The position numbers and the translations under genes are program-made. Positions 37,101 to 49,100 of a stretch of 64,000 bases of DNA are shown here, piece by piece (position 1 is the first letter of the stretch; each line of letters starts with the position of its first letter). This DNA is from Bostrychus sinensis. Lineage: Eukaryota > Chordata > Actinopteri > Gobiiformes > Eleotridae. The notes beneath the pieces were generated by a model, which was given only the letters and a program-made list of their open reading frames with translations, was not told where the DNA came from and ran no database searches. The stretch lies in assembly GCA_020698575.1 (NCBI GenBank), contig CM036246.1:620001-684000 (forward strand), given 5' to 3'.

Positions 37101-40100
37101 GATAAAAATGCAATTAATCATAATTAATTAATTACAAATCCTGTAATTAATTAGATTTAATCTTTTTAATTGAGTTCCACCACTAATCTAAACATTAGTG
37201 TAGGGCCACCTTGATGGCTCGGCCTTTGTCAATTAGCTTGATGACGTCCCCTTATCTGAACCTACCTTTTACCAATCTAAACGGTCTCTATCATTAAAAG
37301 GCCAAAAACACACAAAAATAAAAATAAAACACCAGTATGAGGCAGGGGCGGACTGGGACAGAAAAACAGCCCTGGAGTCTGCCCAGCCCCCCCAAAAAAA
37401 AAAAAATGTACAATGTAAAAATAATTAAATAAATACATAAATACATTTAAAAAAAAAACTGACTGATCTGACTTCTAAACCAGGACAAAACCACACATGG
37501 TCCACACATCAAATTCAAGTCCCTAAACTTGAATCATCAGGTTTAGGCCTGGTTTTGTAGAGATTTAGTTCCGGATTTGAATCTGATTTGATCCTGGCAC
37601 AGACCTGATTAAGACCTGGTTTTGTCCCTGTTTAGACCTAGTTTAAACCTGGTTTAGCTATAGTTTTGGACAGCGTATACCTATTTTAGTTAGGGTTTAA
37701 TCTTATAGACCTGGTTGTGTCATGTTTTAGATATAGTTTAGTCCTGGATTACACTATGACTTATTATTGGAGGGCTTGGGAACATCCCTGGATTTAATTC
37801 ACATTAGATATAGTTGCAATAGTAGGTTTAAAAGCTGTCATCTGGACTGGGTTTTAAAGTTGAAGATGTTTCACCTTTTATCCAAGAGGCTTACTCAATT
37901 CTGAAATTTGATTTGACTGGTAAGAGAGCTCTCTTTAAAACCAAGTCCAGATGACAGCTTTTAAACCTATGATTGCAATGGAATCAGCCTGGATGAATGA
38001 GAGTCTTCACAGCCATATTAGATATCATATTATTCTTATTATTCATATTGTTATTGTTCTGATAGTGTTTTAGAGCTATGTATAGGAGGTGGAATAAATA
38101 TGTCGTAGCCACTTGCTCTGTACACGGCTCTAACTGAGGTAAAACTTCATCTGGTTCTGTGGGTCCCTGAGCCTGAGCAGCGCTGGGCCCCCACCACTCT
38201 CAGCCTCTTCATCCTCATGTTGTGCTGTACTGGTGGATGTGGCTATAGCACTGCTGCTGTCAAACAGTTGTGTTATTTTTTTACACTTGAACGCCTCACA
38301 TGCAAGCGACATAAGCTTCTTTTCCCTGACTTTCTCTGCTCCGCCCTTCTCCTTTCGTTTTATTAACCATTTTTTATCCATTACGTAAACGCACGGCAGC
38401 CTCTGCTCAGGCGCCACCGCCGTCTTCACGGCCGCCTGTCGGCTGCTTCTTGTGCGCTTGTTCGAGTGCCTGCTGCATTGAGTGGCTGCAGCTGTTCTGC
38501 TTTCCTCTTCTACTCTGCTGTTGCGCATCTGTGCGGTGGCGCCCTCTCTGGTCTGGTTGTGTATGTGTTTATGGATTCTATGTAAAATGGCCCAACGGCC
38601 GTCTCAGCGACCGGCCGTTCTGTGATCCTCCAGAATGCACAGATGGCCAGTCCGCCCCTGGTATGAGGCCATGTTTATGTCAGAGTCTAACGGATTTGAA
38701 CAATAGCAGGTCTAGGCCTGTTTCAATCTCTGCTGTGAGTCAATCTCTGTCAGTAATTAGTTATAATAATAACAGAAAAACAGAAATGCTTAATCCAGCC
38801 ACAGGGGGTCAGAATACCCTTTGTGCCAGTCCCAAATATCTGTCTTTCACTCTGGATGGGTGAGCAAGCCTGTCCTACTTTGTTTTCAAAAGCAGGACAG
38901 TCTGGTTCCTCTCTCAAAAGGAACCGTTTCTTTCCAGTTGATTTGGAACTGACCTATCACAGCCATTTATCTGCAGTGTATCTTGTGAATGCAGAAGCAA
39001 AGTGAATTTAATAACTTCTCTGAGCTGGTTAACGGCATTCAGTGCTTTCCTTCATCACCTGTTGGTTCTGCTGAAGTCCTCGTTGTTGTTCAGTTCTCTG
39101 TGGGATTTTTGTCATTGTCCTGCTTCAATTTCAACAACAGTAAAGTCCTGCTGACGTCTGATGTAACAACCACATTCAAACAAACTCACTTTTTCCACAA
39201 GTCTTTTTTATAACTGGCTTATACTGCTGTCCCTGTTCAGAGATAAGTACAGAGCTGCTCATAATACAGTGTATTCTGGTGTTTTATAGAAAAACCAGCA
39301 AGAATCAGCCATGTTTGTTTAGGATACAGGTCAGTGGTGCACTGCTTATGTTCTGCCCTTTTCTCTGATTGGTTACTCCGCCTGTTATTGTTCCTTCCAT
39401 AAAAATTAAACTCCAGAAAAAAGATCCCAGACTAACTTCTTTGTATAGAACAGGAAAAGAGTTTGTCTGGCTGGCCAGGCTAGGAGAAGGATGGAGGCAG
39501 ATGATTCCTGTGTGAGTCTTTGTATACCACATACAGTTCATTTGTATTTCAGTGTTTGCCAGTCCAAAAACCTGAACATTTAAAAATAGCTTCCTTTTCA
39601 CAGGTCTTATTACATTGGTAGTATGGCGTTATTTTACTGACCCACAAATGTAATCAGTGCCTGCTAATGTAATAGTTCATACAGTTGTGAGAATTATGAA
39701 GAGTGTGGTTCATTCTGTTTGTGCTCAGGTATACGACTCTCTCTGAGCTCTCAAAGATCAATTTGGCCTCAATCAACAGACTGCCAGTATATCAGAAAAG
39801 CTTCTTTAAGTATTATGATGTTATTATACATGTAAACTCTGGGTGTGTGTAGCGTACATATATAAAAATATATACACTGAACTAAGACAAAGATTAAGAG
39901 TAATAACTCCGCATTGGTACCAGTTAGCCTTGCGCTAACGTGCAGATTAAAACACCCAAACTAATGTCTTAAGAGGGAAGGATTGACCAGGATTGACTCA
40001 GTTTAATAGATAAAGATCACCCAACTCAACTTAATTTAGATTAAAGTTACACTGTGTAACTTTTCTCCTAAATATGTGGGGCATACTGACTTGTTTTTGT

Positions 40101-43100
40101 GATTTTTTGAGCGATTATAAGGCCTGAGGCCTTATCTGTTGCTCCGAGTGGGGCTTCTGTACTGAGAAACTGCCCTCGCAACTTGGCCGGGAGCGCTCCG
40201 CTGTTGAGGAAGAGTCACGTGACAGGGAACGACTTGAGGCGCAGGTATAACCAGGAAGCTACTTTTAGCGTTGTTATTTTCCATTGCGCGATATTTGTTG
40301 ATAAGCTAACGCTAGCGCTAACTCTATAGAAGATCCAGTCCAAACTTCCAAAGGTAGCAGCAGGTCAACTAAAGTTGAAACAATGATGGAAATAGACGCA
40401 CGCTCGCACAGTTTCAGAAGGAGGAGGGGCCCTAGTGTTTACGTTTTGCGACGGTGCAGTGGCACCTGTGGCCTCTAGAGGCGCAAGACCGGGAATCTTA
40501 CACAGTGTAACTTTAAGTATAACGTTTATTTACACAATAAGGCAGAATAGTATATTGAGGCACAGGTAAATATTGAAAGTAATGTAATTTTGAACAGAAC
40601 CGTTATGCAGAATTATTGATTGATTAATGATAAATTGCAGTGGAGCAAGTTATAATATGACTTATTAAATTATTGGAAATTTAGGAATAAGGGAATCGAC
40701 TCGAGACTATAAGTGCCAACTCTGTCACATACACAACACTGGTCTACCATACTTCAGAGCAGGAGGGGAAGGGCGGTGACGACAGCCAGCCTCCGGGTTC
40801 AGCCGGGGGCTCGGGTGTGGGTCCTTCCTTTAGAGCCGCAGGGTGTAGCAAGGCTGGTGTTCCCAGCTCCAAACAGCGGTTCCTGGTGTGCTCCACAAGC
40901 CAGTTGTCAGATGTCCCATTAACAGCAAGTGTGATGCCGCTCAGGGAGAGTTTAGCTGTTGTCAGCATAAGGCAGCGTCAAAGTCTCAGAGTATGGCAAA
41001 TATCCCTTTAATGCCAAATGAAAAATTCAATAAAAAATCCTTTCACAGCGATTCAAAACTTTAGAAGTATAACTTCTTAAAATAGCCGCTTTGGTCAAGG
41101 CAGTGATTGTTAAAGCTGGCGGATGTTGCGCGGCACGAGGCTTTTCAAAATAAACTACAAAAATGATACTTGAACAAAAGTTTTGGCGACTTATCGTGAA
41201 AAGATGTTATCACCGGCAAAGTAAACTTAATGCAACAAAAATGACGAGAAGGAAGGAAAATTAGACTTAAAAGATGAAGGAGACGGAGACAAGATGAGAC
41301 AAGACAAAGACTAGACCAGACTAAGACAAGACCACACTAAGACTGGAAAAGGGGGTGTCTCCAGTACGGCCCCTCTGAACTGATAGTGGAGAGGATTCAA
41401 ATTACCTAAGTAAATGTCATAAAAAGAAATGTGTCTTACGCCACTTCAATTTACATACTTTTAAAAACATGTTACATTTAACAGTTTGCACAAAACATAG
41501 CTATGACATTTTCCTGTAAAGTAACATGTTAATGCATATAAAGTCTTTTAAACAGATGAGATGTGCCAGGTCTCTGGTTCTTATCAGAGAAGAGAGGAGA
41601 CCTCTTCTGGCATATTTATTGGTCTGTAGTTCGTATAGGACAGATATATGTCTTTGTTCCGCGTCCATGGTGGGATAAGAGCAGACTTCTCGTCTCCTAA
41701 AGGAATGTCCATTTTTTTAGAATTTCAGCAGTGGTCCAATACTCCTACAGTGTGAGAAGGCTGAGTGACAGAATGCTCTGAAACATATCCCTGATGTTTG
41801 TCCTGACCTGTTAGGTACTTCCCATTTGGAATCGTCTTCCTTGTGGCAGGGAAGATCCTGGAGATGAGTGACCCATCAGCCATGGGGAAGAAGCTGGGTT
41901 TCTACGCCATCACTGTGGTCTTCGGTCTGGTGCTGCACGGCCTCTTCATTCTACCTGCCATGTACTTCTTCATCACTAAAAAGAGCCCCATTGTGTACAT
42001 CCGGGGCATCCTGCAGGCACTGCTCATTGCCCTGGCCACCTCCTCCAGGTACAACCACACATGAGCTACAAGAAAACCTGAGCATCAGGTTAAGGTCACA
42101 GAGCCATGGGGAAACGTGGGTCCAACTGAAATGTCACTAAAATGTCACACGTTACAACATTTCTGGTCTCACGGTCCTGTAGTTTAGGGGGGATGACTAA
42201 CAGCTCACTGCATGACACTTGCTTCAAATAGTCACTGTGAAACCTTTTTGGTGCAGCTGGCAGGATCTGAAAAATATTCCAGCACATGATGAAAGCAAGC
42301 TTATAGCACACATAATCTGTTTCTGGTCCTACATTAAAGCGGAACTTAGTAACTCTGCTGTTTCTGCCTCATTTTCCTCTGTGCAGCTCCCTCTACATTT
42401 TGGAGTAAAGCACCATTGAAAATACAAGTCCAGTTAATTCCTAAATGATTCCTTGCTCAAATATATCTTAATTTTCCCCGCCGTGTAACTGTACAACGCT
42501 TTTTCTGCCATTAGGCTGCTTGAAAATCTAGAAATAAAGCCATTGCTAGCTTGTTGGTTTGCTAACTGTGATGTGCCACTATCTTGTGAGACTCGAGACT
42601 TCCTTGACACCAAGTCGGCAATAATTGTACTCGCAAGTGTCACTTTCAGCCCAGAGACAGCAGGGGGAGATGCTGGATGCTTCATTCACTCCACAACAAC
42701 TAATTTAACCCTCACACAGACTCCAAAACAGTTTATTTAAGGTAAAAATGTTACTGGGTTCCACTTTAAGAGTCACAAGTACAGTACACACCATAATAAT
42801 TCAAAGCTCTAGTCTTTCAATTGTGCACCAGAACCTCATCATCCACGTGAAAAGATTTCATTCTTCTCATCTCATTCTTCTGAGATTTGTGCAAAGTGTC
42901 TGTGGGTAAGCACACACTATAGTGCTTTTAACCAACCCACTACAACAGCTAACTGTCTGACCACCTGTCCAGTGTCCTGTGCCACCTGTCCAGTGTCCAT
43001 GCTCCACATGTGCCAAACCCGCTGTATTCAAAACAAAAGGAACCTAGGAAGATCTGAATAAAGAGTCATAAACATGACAGTATGAATTCCAGGGCAGCCA

Positions 43101-46100
43101 AAAAATGTAAACCAAGATACTAATTGATTGATCGATTATCTAAAGTAGATATTAATTTATAAAAGTATCGAAAATGTGCTGTCTTTACCTCTGCTGCAGA
43201 AACACAGACACAGCCCATCCCTCCAGTGTGTGGGTACAGGAGGTGGACAGGCTCTGTGTCAGCGCAGGAGAAAACTTTCCTCCATCAAAGCTGCTCTTCA
43301 AAAACAATTTACTAAAAGTTGTTCACTTGATCATCTATCACCTCTACGCAAGGACCTTGAGACCATCACTCCAAACAAACTTAAAACAGCCTAAATATAG
43401 CTGCAAATGTTGCATTACCAGCGAAGAAAAGAGAGAGTAAGCTAACAGCTTACTCTAAGTGTTAGCAAAGTGACTATAGGCTATTTTAAGGAGCACTGCT
43501 GTAGTCCTGCCTCTGTCTGTCCATCACTGTCCATTACTGTCACCACAGACGGTGGACAACTTTTTCAACCTGAGGTCTAGGGCCAAAATCAATTTGGTAA
43601 ATTACACAATCACATTATAAATATGAACCATGATTATTGCAGCTTAATAACCTATGAAAGTAGACTTTTGAAACAAAATTACACATTTAAAGAATCATTT
43701 ATCTTAATCTGAAATAGTTTTGGACCACATGGTACCAACTACTTACTGTATCATTTAACATTGTGTTGAATAAAAGATCATCATGTAACTACATGGCTGT
43801 GGACTACAAAGGAATCAAGGTGTCTGTTGGAGGAGAAACTAAACCACTGCTTGTATGAAAAAATATACCTTTTAAAAAATTTACAATAATCCTACAAATA
43901 AAGAAATAGCCTAATAATATTATTCTGTACTAAATATTGTATGATTAATATGGTGACGGTAAAGGGGGCAGTAATCACTGATATGTACTACCTCAAACAA
44001 CATGTCATTGAAAAGTTGTTTGTCTTTTTTTTTTTCTATTTTTCTCTCACCATGGTATCGAAATCTAAATTTTTTTGTATCAAAATCGAGTTGAAATTTT
44101 AAAATCGTGACAACACTAGTGAGTTCTCAGCCTCTGACTGTTAAAAGAAAACTGGGCCTAAATGAGATCATGTTAGCTGGAGCTGAGAAACACTCTTTTA
44201 TCTGATTTGGAGAAAAGAGTTTTTCTTTAACTCACTTTTCTTTGTGTGTCTGAGGGGATTGGTTTTATTGTTCTGTGAATAAGCTGAGTCTTGTGTTGTC
44301 TTCCTCAGCTCAGCCACGTTGCCTATAACTTTCAAGTGCCTATTAGAGAACAACCACATTGACCGGCGAATCATCCGCTTCGTGCTCCCTGTGGGCGCCA
44401 CCATCAACATGGATGGGACAGCTCTGTACGAGGCAGTGGCCGCCATCTTCATTGCACAGGTCAACAACTACGAGCTGGACTTTGGCCAGATCATCACCAT
44501 CAGGTCAGTACACAACTCCAAGGTTTCTGCAGCTCAGCCTTTAGCCAGGTTAACTCTGCTTTTATCAGACAGTGTTATGAAAACTCACTTCTATGTCAGC
44601 ATCAATGAATATGTTTTTATAATATTGGAGTTAAATCTTTCATTCTTGAATCAAACCCACATATTCAGTCTCTAGCAGGGCCATAGGATTTTAGGGTAAA
44701 ATAGATGGACAAACACAGCTAAGGCTCATGCACTGAGTAATAACTACATAGTTTGGATAAGATTCCGGTTGGATTTTAAATGAGAATAGAACAGGTTTAA
44801 AAGGGAGCAGACTGGTGTGGCTCATAGTGGGCTTTGTGTCTGTTTTGGTAAAATTTAATTTTTGGGCTTATCATTGATGTTAAAAAAGCATCATGGCATA
44901 ATTTCTACCACGCTTCTGCCTCAATCTGTCCCACCTGGGAAAGACAGATCACTGCTCTTTACCGCTCAACTCCCCGTCAACTGAAAAAAAAAAAAAAAAA
45001 TGCACAATAGACTAATCCTCCAGCTAGGTACTCCTGACCAGGATACAGGCTCACAGGTTTAACTCCAGTGGCACGGTCGATGCACAACAAATTTCTGTAC
45101 AGGGATAATAAGGTATATCTTATCTTATAGCATATCGTATCTTACCTTATCCAACTCCGACCCCCTGGGTAGGCCAGGGTATCCAGGCCATCGGTGACTG
45201 CTGCTCAACCTAGCAACTCCACCCTGACAGCCACAGATGTCTCCTTACTGATGAGCTAAATGACTGTTATGTTCTCTATGAGAGGGTCAACAAAGAGACA
45301 GAGACCAAGACCACACCAGCCATTCACACTAGTGATGGAAATTTTGGCTCATTTCAGTGAGTCCAATCACATGGCTTGCCTCACTAAAACAGCCGGCTCT
45401 TTTGGCTCCCAAATAGCCCTTAATTTTCCCACCTATACCTTTTATTTTTCAGCCACATTTACCATAGTTTTAACAAATGAGTTGTATTGTGTACACATAT
45501 GTAAGTCAAATACATGGATTGTGATGAAGTATTCAAAAGTTTTGATGCTTTGAAACTGCCTAATAAACTGATTCGCTTACAGAACCACTCTACTACACCA
45601 AGCATATAAACACTCCTATAAAAAGCTTTTTTTGTTTTAAACACAGACACACCTTTTACAGAAAGCAGAGCTTTATTTAGTTTAAAAAAATAAAAACTAC
45701 TGCAACCGCTGACCTCAAAAAAACTTATTATAAATATATAAGCTAATAAAAAATAAATAATCAGCACCATAAACAGCACCAAACAGCTTAAGGTGTCTCT
45801 CTCTGAACTAACCCCCATCAACTATCTAACTGTAACTTTTAAATTTTTATTTTATTTTTTCAGGGCAGATTGGCCTTGAGGAAGAGCAAGTGCCTAAGCA
45901 AGAGCTTAGAGGGGCTGATCTGGTTTCTTCTTTCTGTTATTATCTGCTGTGTTTTTAAAAATATCCTTTCAGAAAAAATTGGCTCATGGGTGGGTGCCGG
46001 CTCTCACCGTTCAATTTAAAGAGTCAGCTCTTTGTATCGGCTTGTTCATGACTTACCCATCACTAATTCACACTACACCACATGGGTACACCACTGAACA

Positions 46101-49100
46101 TGTGCTCAGGACATGTGTGCAGCAGCTCTCAGGGGTTTTTACAGACATTTTCAACCTGTCCCTCACCCAAGCAGCGGTGCCAACATGCTTTAAATCCACC
46201 TCCTTGTGCCAGTGTTGAAACACGTCAGCCTGACATGCCTGAATGACTCACACCCCTTGTATGAAAGTGCTTTGAGAGACTCGTCCTGGCAGACCTGAAG
46301 GACTCCCTCCCACCCATGCTGGACACACACCAGTCTGCCTGTCCTCATCTCTATGCGTGGCTTGTTTTCTTTGTAATGACAATAGTTGAATATAATCTGA
46401 TATCATAAAAAAATACAGTGAGTAAAGGTAGACACTGCTCTGGTGCTTTTCTGTGGTTCATTACAGAACGGAACACCAGCAGCGAGCACAATCAATTTGC
46501 ATCGTGTTACCAACTTCTGTTTTAGTTCATTCCAAACTAAATGGAGTCAAAAGACAGCAAGAGGAACAGTACACTGTCAAATTTAAAGTTGTGGTCTGTC
46601 TTATAGTTGTAGGGAGTTCTTCAGTCTGGATAAAACTGGAATGCAGTGCATCTGGTGCACTGTAGTCTGATTTCTGATATATTCATATTGTGAATTTCAG
46701 CATCACAGCCACTGCAGCCAGTATTGGAGCAGCGGGCATCCCTCAGGCCGGACTGGTCACCATGGTGATCGTACTAACATCTGTAGGCCTCCCGACTGAT
46801 GACATCACTCTCATCATTGCGGTTGATTGGGCATTGTAAGTATAAGTGTACTTCAGTCTTTTATATCATACAGTTATAGTCATGTGCTCAGCTCCAGAGA
46901 ATCATTTACACTGAGGGTGCTCCGATCACCAATCACCATAAACTATGATTGGCCCATCCCGGTCACAGTGTCTGTTTAAAGTAGTAATGTAATGTAGGGA
47001 GGCTAATAATCATTTCAGGTACTAGACTTGTCTACTGGTCTAGTACCTGAAATTAATATTAGTGTTTCTTATCTGAGTTTGCATCGCACAGCAAACCTGC
47101 ATAAAAAATACAACTGAATCTGAGATTTAGCGGGTTAGCTCTAGCGCCATACACATTTGAGTAAACACTGTGGCTCTGTCATGTCCCATGTGCTCTGGTA
47201 AAAGAGTGGGATATGAGTGACTTTTGTGTGTAACAAGTCACATACAGATGCACTGCTGGCTCTGAACCTTCCGAATGCTTTTCACCTAAAGCTCAGTGGG
47301 TTAGCTTGAACTCCATGAGTGTTTGCAAATAAACACATCACTGTGGCTCTGTTCTGTCTGTGTGCTCCTGGGGTGAGTGGGAATACAGCGGGAAAATGAA
47401 GCAGCAAGTCCAGAGCAAGTTTGTGTTAAGTACTGTAGCTGATCATCTCGCATTCTTAATTCATACAGAAATATTGTGGTGATTTCCACAGAGACAGGTT
47501 CCGCACCATGGTGAATGTGATGGGGGATGCGCTGGCCACAGGGATCATGGCTCACATCTGCAGGAAGGACTTCATCAGAGAGGGAGACGGGGTGAGTTTG
47601 AACTGGAACCTCCTGTTACCACAGAATCATTTCAGCATTAGAGTGTTTCTTTGGTGGAATGTGAAATGTGGTCTCCTATTACTGACCTCAGAATGGCAGG
47701 CAAAAAGAAGTTTCTACTTCATCTTTTATGCCTGTTTTTTCTCTTCACTTTATGAGTCATGCAAAGAAAATCTGACCATCTATTGTAATGTGCAGCTCAT
47801 CGGGCTGTGGGTGTTGTAATGTAAATGATGTCACAAAGGTGCAGAAATGTTCATTTTGGAGCCTGACGGTGTGAATAATGACACGGAGACCAAAAGAATG
47901 TATTAAATATTTGGGATAATGGGGTAAGTGGAGCAAAATAAAGAACAAAATACCATACCATACCATTTTATTTTTCTTCACAGTTTTATTTCAGTTTCAC
48001 ATTTACATCCTTATGTTCTTTTGAATCCATTGGCTACTAGACTCTTTTTGTTCATTTTTAAAGTTTATTTAGTTTTGTTTTTGGAGGGTGGGGGGTCCAT
48101 AATAATCCTACCAGCTCATCATCTTTTCATAGGAATGTTGTGGGGTAGGAAAAAAAGTGACAGCTGAGTGGACTTGGTTGTTCTTATGGTTTTTGATGCT
48201 GGATGATGTTCATGCTGCCAGCCACAGCAAAAGCTGAATGCAGAAGTATTCTTCCACAAGCCGGGTCTAATGCTGCTTTCAAGTGGCGTCAGGTTTATAT
48301 AAAATATGAGTTTCCAACATGAAAGAGCACATGAACACCCCATAAAGTCATTTGATCAAGTCGGGCAAATCTGAACAGTAGAAGAAACTCCTGCCTGAGT
48401 TCTGACGTCCTAATGACTTGCCTCTAATGATGGTTAGCAAGCTCTGGTGTAATGTGTATGTTAGCACACTCTTGTTTCCTGTTCGGCACTCTTCAGCTCT
48501 TGGAACTCAAATGGAGAGCCATTTTACCAGGGCTTTTTCACAGCCATTCACTCTCATTCAGACAATATGGGATGTCTACATCTGGTGATCTAGATTACTT
48601 ACTGTTATTGTGGAAGATTGGTAAATGCTGCAAGTTTGGCTATTCGACTTAATAAAATGGAACTATTAGTAAAACAATGATAAAATGAAAAACTTAAGGC
48701 TGCATTATTGGATGCCCAGTGCAGTGTGGTATCCAGTATTCTAGAGAATAGAAGAGGCAAGTTGGAAATGTACACAAAAGTGGAGATCAGAGCTTCTGTC
48801 TGTGAGCTTCAGTCAATCAGGAGCCGCTCTGTCCAGTACATCATTCTGTGTAGAAGAGAGAAAGAATAATAACCTTAAACTCTTTTTACATACAGATTAA
48901 AGGGAACATTTTTTCAGTTATGTTCATACAGTCTATAATATAGACTCTGGCCTTTCTTTTTAAAGCATTCAGAAACCTGTTGTCTGTGTAGGGCTCTTCT
49001 TGGCTTAAGGTGTTCAAATAGTAATATGGTAACAGCAAACAATTTGTCATCTGTTCATCATGTATTTATTTTTCTAAGGTGGGACATGAGGGTAAATTCA

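Larger units (their letters stand above)
34711..37185. mobile_element. hAT-like element with 8-bp target duplication, carrying two nested elements
   Basis: The left end is TAGGGCTGGAACT and the right end, reverse-complemented, is TAGTGGTGGAACT. The 8-bp duplication ATCTAAAC is perfect (34703-34710, 37186-37193). Subterminal AATTAATTA-rich stretches are also inverted. No transposase was found. It lies 113 bp after an slc1a7 exon. Confidence 0.85.
37343..38660 (-). mobile_element. hAT transposon, deleted, with transposase remnant
   Basis: The termini CAGGGGCGGACTGG and CCAGTCCGCCCCTG are perfect inverses, bordered by the 8-bp duplication GTATGAGG (37335-37342, 38661-38668). It contains a transposase N-terminal remnant and a nested Penelope terminus. 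Confidence 0.88.

Noticed and set aside
44198..44467. Minus-strand ORF over the TM7 exon
   Set aside because: It is antisense to a clearly conserved slc1a7 exon.
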